This document shows, in pieces, positions 58,085 through 64,000 of a stretch of 64,000 bases of DNA; the stretch's first letter is position 1, and each line of letters begins with the position of its first letter. The position numbers and the translations under genes are program-made. The stretch lies in assembly GCA_021464415.1 (NCBI GenBank), contig CM038470.1:23709601-23773600 (forward strand), given 5' to 3'. The DNA is from Lonicera japonica. Taxonomy: Eukaryota > Streptophyta > Magnoliopsida > Dipsacales > Caprifoliaceae. Below the pieces are notes generated by a model that saw only the letters and a list, made by a program, of their open reading frames with translations, was not told the origin of the DNA and did not search any database.

Positions 58085-58790
58085 TGTAAGGGAATCCTTT
58101 ACTTTAAGAATAATAAGGACTCGTCCATTTTGAAGCATAAAGAATGAGTTTTTTTTTATAAAACTTTGTGGAGATGATCTTAATAATAAGTAAATCATCT
58201 CCACCCAATTCATAAAAATAAAAGACTCAATTTAAAAGTTTGTAACATAATCTTATAAAATTTCAATGGACAAAAATAAATATAAATATCATATTTTCTT
58301 TACACTTACTTCTAATTATAATTTTTTGATAAAATTTCGGGGATATGATCATCTACTAATTATAGAGATTATCATACATTAACTTATAACCTAATGTCAA
58401 TTCGTGTCATGTTATCGTGTAACATGTGATAATTCTAACAAGTCGACGTAGAACTTCAAAAGAAAAATGCAACAAAATATGTGTTTTCTTTCTCACTCTA
58501 AACTGAAGGAATATATAAATCCATTGAAAAAACTCAATTTAGAAGTTGGTAATATAATCATATAAAATTTCATTCGATGAAAAGAAATATATATATATAT
58601 ATATACCATAATTTTTACCACCCTCACTTCTAGTTTGAATTTTTTGATAAAATTTTGGATAAATGATATACTATTTTAAAGATTGTCTCCACCAAATTTC
58701 ATGAAAATTTACCCATTTACCCCTCGAAATGGATGGTCCCTTATTGTTATTAAAGTAAGGAAGTAAAAAATTCCTTGAAGGGTATAAAAA
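58085..58790. mobile_element. Fold-back MITE (same family, larger copy)
   Basis: Left TTACTTTAAGAATAATAAGG and right complement TTACTTTAATAACAATAAGG form terminal inverted repeats with neighbouring TCCATTTTGA/TCCATTTCGA. The inside has several GATAAAATTT...AAATTTTATC-like hairpins and may be two nested copies. Confidence 0.65.
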
Positions 58791-58794
58791 TAAT

Positions 58795-59110
58795 GCTCCG
58801 AGCTTATGGCAGAACTGTGTCATCCGAGCTCATGCACATACTGGACTCAGAGATCTATTCTTAAAGGTGCTATTGTTTGCAATGTTGAGCACCATGTTGG
58901 TGATCATAGCATGATGGCCAAATCCCCAGAAGACCCAACCAAGATCACTAGGAGGTACGAAGGGCGCTACCCAAGCTCATTGCTTGCCCGAGCTCAATAC
59001 AATTGCGGAAGAAAGCCTTTAACTTAGGACAAGTGGCAGCCATAAAGCCAGAGCATGGTTCCCACACCCAACGACTATTTATCAACTGCCCACTACACAA
59101 TTAATCCCAT
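58795..59110. other. GC-richer island of unknown origin
   Basis: Base composition is clearly higher in G+C than the surrounding DNA. A 73-codon frame (58806-59027, MAELCHPSSCTYWTQRS) is open, but I recognise no family, and parts are open in other frames too. It could be a captured or decayed gene fragment. It is followed by a run of about ten C near 59131. Confidence 0.3.
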
Positions 59111-59481
59111 TTTTTCTTTCCATTCCCCCCCCCCCCCCCAACGTGAAAAGTGGTATTTATCCCCTTGTATCTATAAAAGGAACTAATCTAGGCATTTTAG
59201 GGATCGAATCCAGAGATATTTAAGTGGTCATTTACCGATCAACCTGTAACCGTCACTACAGAAATTAATGAAAATCATCATCGAAGAGTGGACGTAAATC
59301 AAACCTACTATCCATTGGCTAGGAGAACCATCTTTAACCAAAAGCCTGTGTGTCACTTTAAACTTTTTTGCACTTGATCATAAATTATGTGTGTGAGTGA
59401 CATTCTTTATTCAAAAGGATTTGTTGACCTTACATTCCCTTATAAGAGCATCTATATATATATATACTAGGTTGTAACATG

Positions 59482-60505
59482 TAGGGCTGACATTTTAGAC
59501 TGAAAAACCAAATCGATAATATTGAATTGAATAAAAAAAATTAAACCCATAAAAATCGATAATCAAAAGTCGGTTACCAAACTATTTGCAGACGGTTATG
59601 GTTTTTAAATCAATAACATTCAGTAAAATCGAATCGAACCAATTTTTTTTAATTTATTTAATATATGTCATTTTCCCCGTTCTCATCTGAATCAATAGTC
59701 CCTCTTTACTTCTTTATCTCCTCTTTCTTTCTCTAGAAATTTAGTATGGGCCCTAAAATCTCACGAACTCCCCATCGCCCAACAGCCTAACACCAGCACC
59801 TATTCTCACACTTTCATTGCCGAAGACTCCATCTTCATCATCGATTATCACACCAAATCATCGAGCTTTGTCGGCAATTCTCGACTCTGACTTTCCCACT
59901 TTCGGTATTGGGTAAAGCCTAATTATAGGATTGTGGTAGTTTTATTGTAGGTGGTTGATTATGAGTTATTCTTTTTTGTGTTTAGTGTTTATTTCTCTGT
60001 TTCAATTTTGTTTTGAAAAAAAAAAAAAAAAACAACAACAACTTTACTTTCGCTCTCTATAGTGAATCATGGTTTTTTTTCAACCTCCCCCTTCAGTATC
60101 TTTGTTTCTCTCATCTCTCATCTCTCACTCTCCAACTCACCTAACTTTCTTTGATAGATGTTGAAATGGGTTCCTTTAATTTTATTTATAAATAGAAAGA
60201 TGACCTAAAAACCTATAGTTATTCCTTCAATATTATACACATATAGAGAGTCTCTGTTACTTAGGTTCCTTCAATTTTGTATATAAGTGAGTTGTTCTTC
60301 ACTTTTATATTTAAATGGGTTGTTCTTCTTCAATTTCGGTTTTACCTAAACACAAACAGGAACTGAACTGAATTTTTGGTAATTGAAAATTCGGTGATCG
60401 TATTATTCTTGGTTTGGCATCAGTCTCTATAATGGCATTACTGAAATTTTCAGTTCGGTCGATAATTTTAAGTTCAGTTCAGTAGCCGAATCGAATTTAG
60501 CCCTA
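59482..60505. mobile_element. Non-autonomous hAT-type element (1024 bp)
   Basis: It starts TAGGGCTGACATTTTAGACT and ends AATTTAGCCCTA (complement TAGGGCTAAATT). It is flanked by 8-bp repeats GTAACATG (59474-59481) and GTAAGATG (60506-60513), one mismatch. An 8-bp duplication with TAGGGCTG ends is hAT-like. Interior ends are rich in TTCGGTT/AACCGAA-type sequence. No transposase. Confidence 0.8.
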
Positions 60506-60647
60506 GTAAGATGTGCCAAAGATGCTATCCACCTTGAAAAATAGCATTATTAATTTCAACAACATAATTCTCTCTCATACAATATATATATATATATATA
60601 TTCAATGGTTAGTTTACAATCTATTTTAAATTTTAAACATGAACTAT

Positions 60648-61041
60648 AGGCCGTGGGTGGACCCACGATTTTAAATGAAGTAGGCTATTTTTTTTCAAGT
60701 TACTAAAAAAACCTAGTTTAAACCAAACATCAACATTAATATTTAATTACTTAAGAACCAAATCTTAGTATCAAAACTAATAAATTTACTTGTGGTAAAA
60801 TTTTTATTATTAAAATTTATAAAAAAATGTGAAAGTTAAGGGGATTTGAACCTTGGCTCATAAAATGATTACTCTTTTTTTTTGGTTCACCAAACCAACC
60901 TTAGTATTAAATATACCTTGTAAAATTATATATACAATAGGCTATAGTACATATATTAAACATATAAATAAATTAATATTAAATATAATTAAAAAAATGC
61001 GAAATTTCAAGGAGCGGCCTCCACGTAGATCCGCCCCTAGC
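60648..61041. mobile_element. Possible small hAT-type element
   Basis: The left reads TAGGCCGTGGGTGGACCCAC; the right end CCACGTAGATCCGCCCCTA is the complement of TAGGGGCGGATCTACGTGG, a common hAT-MITE terminus. The ends match only partly and target repeats are unclear. Confidence 0.45.
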
Positions 61042-61136
61042 TATTAGCACAAGTTCATATTTAATAAGGAAGCTGCAAATTCATCCCCAAATCACGTCTG
61101 ACAATTGAAATGTCTTTATATTGTTAGGCTCTGTTT

Positions 61137-61411
61137 GATTACAAGATGGAAAAGAAAAATAAATTGAGTTAATTTAAGTGAAAAAATGGAAAATAAGTTA
61201 AGTGATAGGAGTGATATCCTCTTGATTTTTAAGATTTTCCATGAAGAAATTTTCTTTGCTTGGTGGTGAGGATAAATTTTCCACAAAAAATATAGAAGGA
61301 CAGAGGGTATCTACTCATAAAATGAGCAACATCTCTCAACTTATTTTTTATCTTTTCACATAAACTAACTAAATTTATTTTCCTTTTCCAACTTTTCAAT
61401 CAAACGGAGCC
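61137..61411. mobile_element. 275-bp MITE with about 80-bp inverted repeats
   Basis: The left starts GGCTCTGTTTGATTACAAGA; the right is the complement of GGCTCCGTTTGATTGAAAAG. Pairing continues through GGAAAA-AAAATAAATT and AAAAATAAGTT. No clear target duplication found. Confidence 0.7.
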
Positions 61412-62061
61412 ACATAATTTATAAGATCATCCACATTTGACTAGATTGTATATTGATCCAAACTTTCCTTTCAGTTCACCCAACTGATTGGATAAACTTA
61501 TAAAAATTAATAGCTTTTACTTTCTTTAATTTGTATTCTTATTATTACTAAATTGTTTTGTGAACATATGATTTTCTAAAAATACCCTATTCTTCTCCAC
61601 TACTCTTAACCCTAACACAAAATTTCATGACTTTTAACGTATAAATTTGTTTTAGAATACCCCCAACAAACGATTAATGAAGGAACATCATATTAGGTCT
61701 AATGTTGAGAGTTAAATGGTGCTTTCCTTACGAAATAAAAAAAAGTATTCGTCAAAGCAAATATGTTATAACATAGTCAAAGTAAATGGGTAGGAGCCTT
61801 TTGAGGTATATATAATTGATGTGTATATACACACATATATAACAATTCAAAATTGATATATATATATCAAATTTTTCTATACGAAATATATATTTAACAA
61901 TTAGGAGAAGCAAGTATTCAAATTTCAAACACAATCATTTAATATTATAATACACACACATGTAATATTTTTGTTGATAAAATTTAGAAAATGTTAATAA
62001 AAAATAATCAATAATCCATTATATATTCAATATACATAACACACGTATATATGTGATCAAC

Positions 62062-62065
<4 letters not shown>
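61412..62065. other. AT-rich intergenic DNA
   Basis: No feature recognised beyond short TATA-rich tracts (61800-61890). Confidence 0.4.
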
Positions 62066-62119
<54 letters not shown>

Positions 62120-62189
62120 CAATAATAACAATAATAATGATAATAATGATAATAATAACAATAACAACAACAACAACAACAACAAAAAC

Positions 62190-62250
<61 letters not shown>
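62066..62250. repeat. (TAA)n microsatellite, interrupted by (CAA)n
   Basis: About 60 trinucleotide units, mainly AAT, with a CAACAACAA block at about 62155-62185. The apparent poly-Ile open frames are artefacts. Confidence 0.95.
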
Positions 62251-62251
<1 letters not shown>

Positions 62252-62595
62252 GAGATAATGGGTTATAAGGTCTCGCTCCGTAATATTTTATAACTCTAAG
62301 GACGGATTCATGTTTAATAAAGGGAAGTAGTACTAATTTCATAATTTGGTTTTACAATAAGGACACTTTTCATAATATTAATTTATTTTAAGGAAAATGA
62401 TAAATGTTGATGGACAAAACTACCCTAATATATCATTTATTCTAATTATACAAAATACATATTATTCTCTCTTACATACACATAGTTTAGAGAGAGAAAA
62501 TAAAGAACAAGAGAAAAGAGAAGTTGTCTCACCACCACCACCACTACCACCAACACCACCACCACTTTACTCTCCGATCGTATCTCCAAGAGGAG

Positions 62596-62598
<3 letters not shown>

Positions 62599-62644
<46 letters not shown>

Positions 62645-62665
62645 TTCTTCTTCTTCTTCTTCTTT
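62599..62665. repeat. (CAT)n(CTT)n microsatellite
   Basis: About 15 ATC/CAT units followed by about seven TTC units. Flanking CACCAC repeats lie at 62530-62565. Confidence 0.95.
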
Positions 62666-62969
62666 CTAGATCTACAATCGTAAAACATATATAACTTTTG
62701 ATCGAACCGTTGGATTTGGATGATTTTTGGATATGTTATTTGGAAAACAAAGTTACAATTATTGCGCAAAAAATTAAGATGATCAGAGGTCGTTTTGCTA
62801 TCGAAATCGATTAATTTTGACAGCCCAACAGGATTTGAAAAAAAAATATGATCGTAACTCTTTTTTTTACGAATCCTACGTCGATCCATATATATATATA
62901 CATATAAATAAATTGAGTGGATGTTAATCTCATCAATTTTGTTGTTCTCTATTTTGTAATGTTACTCAA

Positions 62970-63480
62970 ATCATTTTAGCACCTTCTGATTTGTTGTCCA
63001 AGTGGTGTTACCTTATGGTTGTTGTTCAGAAGGTGTAAAATGCATTTAGCACCTTCTGGTTGTTGTTCAGGTGGTACTAAATGCATTTAGCACCCTCTTA
63101 GCACCTTCTGATTACTATCCAGGGGGTGCTAAATGCATTTAGCACCTTTTGGTTGCTGTCCAGGGAGTGCTAAATGTATTTAGCACCTTCTGGTTGCTGT
63201 TTAGCGGGTGCTAAATGCATTTAGCACCTTCTGGTTGCTGTTCAGCGGGTGCTAAATGCATTTAGCACCTTCTGGTTGCTGTTCAGCGGGTGCTAAATGC
63301 ATTTAGTACCTTCTGGTTGTAGTGATGTTGTCCAGAGGATGCTAAATCCATTTAGCACCTTTTGGTATGTTATTGTCCAGAGGGTGCTAAATCCATTTAG
63401 CACCTTCTGGTTGTAGTGCTAAATACATTTAGCACCCTCTGGTTGATGTGCAGGGGGTACTAAATGCATTTAGCACCTTC
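62970..63480. repeat. Second array of GTGCTAAATGCATTTAGCAC dyads
   Basis: About ten palindromic units with spacer TTCTGGTTGCTGTTCAG. Three keep the full 22-bp palindrome; others have changes such as TGCTAAATCCATTTAGCA. The orientation of spacer is opposite to 51.5 kb. Confidence 0.95.
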
Positions 63481-63640
63481 TAGTTGTTGTTGGTATTCTA
63501 ATGAGACGATATTATAAGAAAGGGGTATTAGTGTCTTTTTTGTACAGTGTCCTTAATTTACACAACTAATTTTTAAATGTCCTTTATAATTATATTATTA
63601 TAATGAGCCATTATACCTAATTGCTTCTAACAACAACAAC

Positions 63641-63688
63641 AATAACAACAACAACAACAATAATAATAATAATAATAAAAATATTCAA

Positions 63689-63781
<93 letters not shown>
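63641..63781. repeat. (TAA)n / (TTA)n microsatellite pair
   Basis: Imperfect (CAA/TAA)n followed by about 35 TTA units. The two halves are complementary and can fold back. Confidence 0.95.
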
Positions 63782-63782
<1 letters not shown>

Positions 63783-64000
63783 TCCTAATAATATATTGCA
63801 TTCTGTTTTAATAAATGATAGACGTGTCTATTTCTTCAAAATTATGGGTTGAATTAGGGTTTTGATTGAACGGATATTGAAGATGTGTATTTTGGGAAGA
63901 TTCAATTTCTTAAATTTTAGATATAATATTTTTTTTGTTTATAAACTTACAAGGGTATTTATGTGATAAAAATATTAAAAAAAAGTCAATTATTCTAAAT
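63782..64000. other. AT-rich DNA at window end
   Basis: No feature recognised. Confidence 0.4.

Larger units (their letters stand above)
62251..63640 (-). mobile_element. Palindrome-array element, copy 2 (inverted relative to copy 1)
   Basis: 62255-62440 (GGTTATAAGGTCTCGCTCCG...) is the inverse of 52695-52905, 62980-63480 is the inverse palindrome array, and 63490-63640 is the inverse of 51370-51540. The middle (62440-62980) differs: it carries CCACCA repeats, an (ATC)n/(TTC)n tract at 62599-62665 and a stretch of ordinary sequence. Simple-sequence tracts lie at both borders. Confidence 0.65.

Noticed and set aside
60840..60900. SINE with B-box (complement of GGATTTGAACCTTGG)
   Set aside because: No A-box at the right distance; the sequence sits inside a probable hAT-type element.
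62019..62342. Long open frames over the TAA repeats (poly-Ile, poly-Val)
   Set aside because: Trinucleotide repeats have no stops in several frames; these are not genes.
62397..62669. 90-codon ORF ending in poly-Ser
   Set aside because: It is driven by CCACCA and CATCAT microsatellites.

Overview
This window is nuclear DNA from a flowering plant, most likely a eudicot. It is AT-rich and intron-rich, contains a SOC1-type MADS-box gene, and is dominated by plant retrotransposons (Ty3/gypsy, Ty1/copia, L1-type LINE) and small inverted-repeat elements. There are no bacterial operons, CRISPR arrays or rRNA genes, and I recognised no tRNA gene.

Layout. 1-712: end of a GGGTACGGGT-type inverted-repeat element. 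2081-6324 (+): exons 2-7 of a SOC1/TM3-clade MADS-box gene with an open frame and GT-AG introns; the MADS-domain exon is not in the window, and a 795-bp solo LTR sits in one intron. 8122-17140 (-): an L1-type LINE interrupted by two solo LTRs of almost equal length (1989 and 1992 bp). 17395-35276: a 17.9-kb Ty3/gypsy element with two 1.53-kb LTRs, a decayed gag-pol carrying two RNase H domains (Tat-lineage layout), and two antisense genes between pol and the 3' LTR: a DUF7745-like gene and a six-part (five-exon) plant-mobile-domain gene. 37205-39569 (-): a 5'-truncated Ty1/copia element. 40277-40813: a fold-back element with a perfect 9-bp target duplication. 42590-48760: a rearranged, partly tandem-duplicated pseudogene copy of the MADS-box gene that keeps only the 42-nt exon 5 and has been hit by several small transposons. 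49-64 kb: fold-back MITEs, a SIRE-like solo LTR, hAT-type elements, microsatellites, and two inverted copies of an element carrying arrays of a perfect DNA palindrome.

The observation I find most interesting is that one dyad, TGTCGCGCGACA, is clustered upstream of the TATA box in both LTRs of the giant Ty3/gypsy element and again upstream of both internal antisense genes. Sense and antisense promoters of the element therefore appear to share a cis-element. The second is the palindrome-array element at 51.4-52.9 kb and 62.3-63.6 kb. The only probably functional host gene is the SOC1-like gene. Almost everything else is transposon-derived and visibly decayed.

All alignments and mismatch counts here were done by eye and are approximate.
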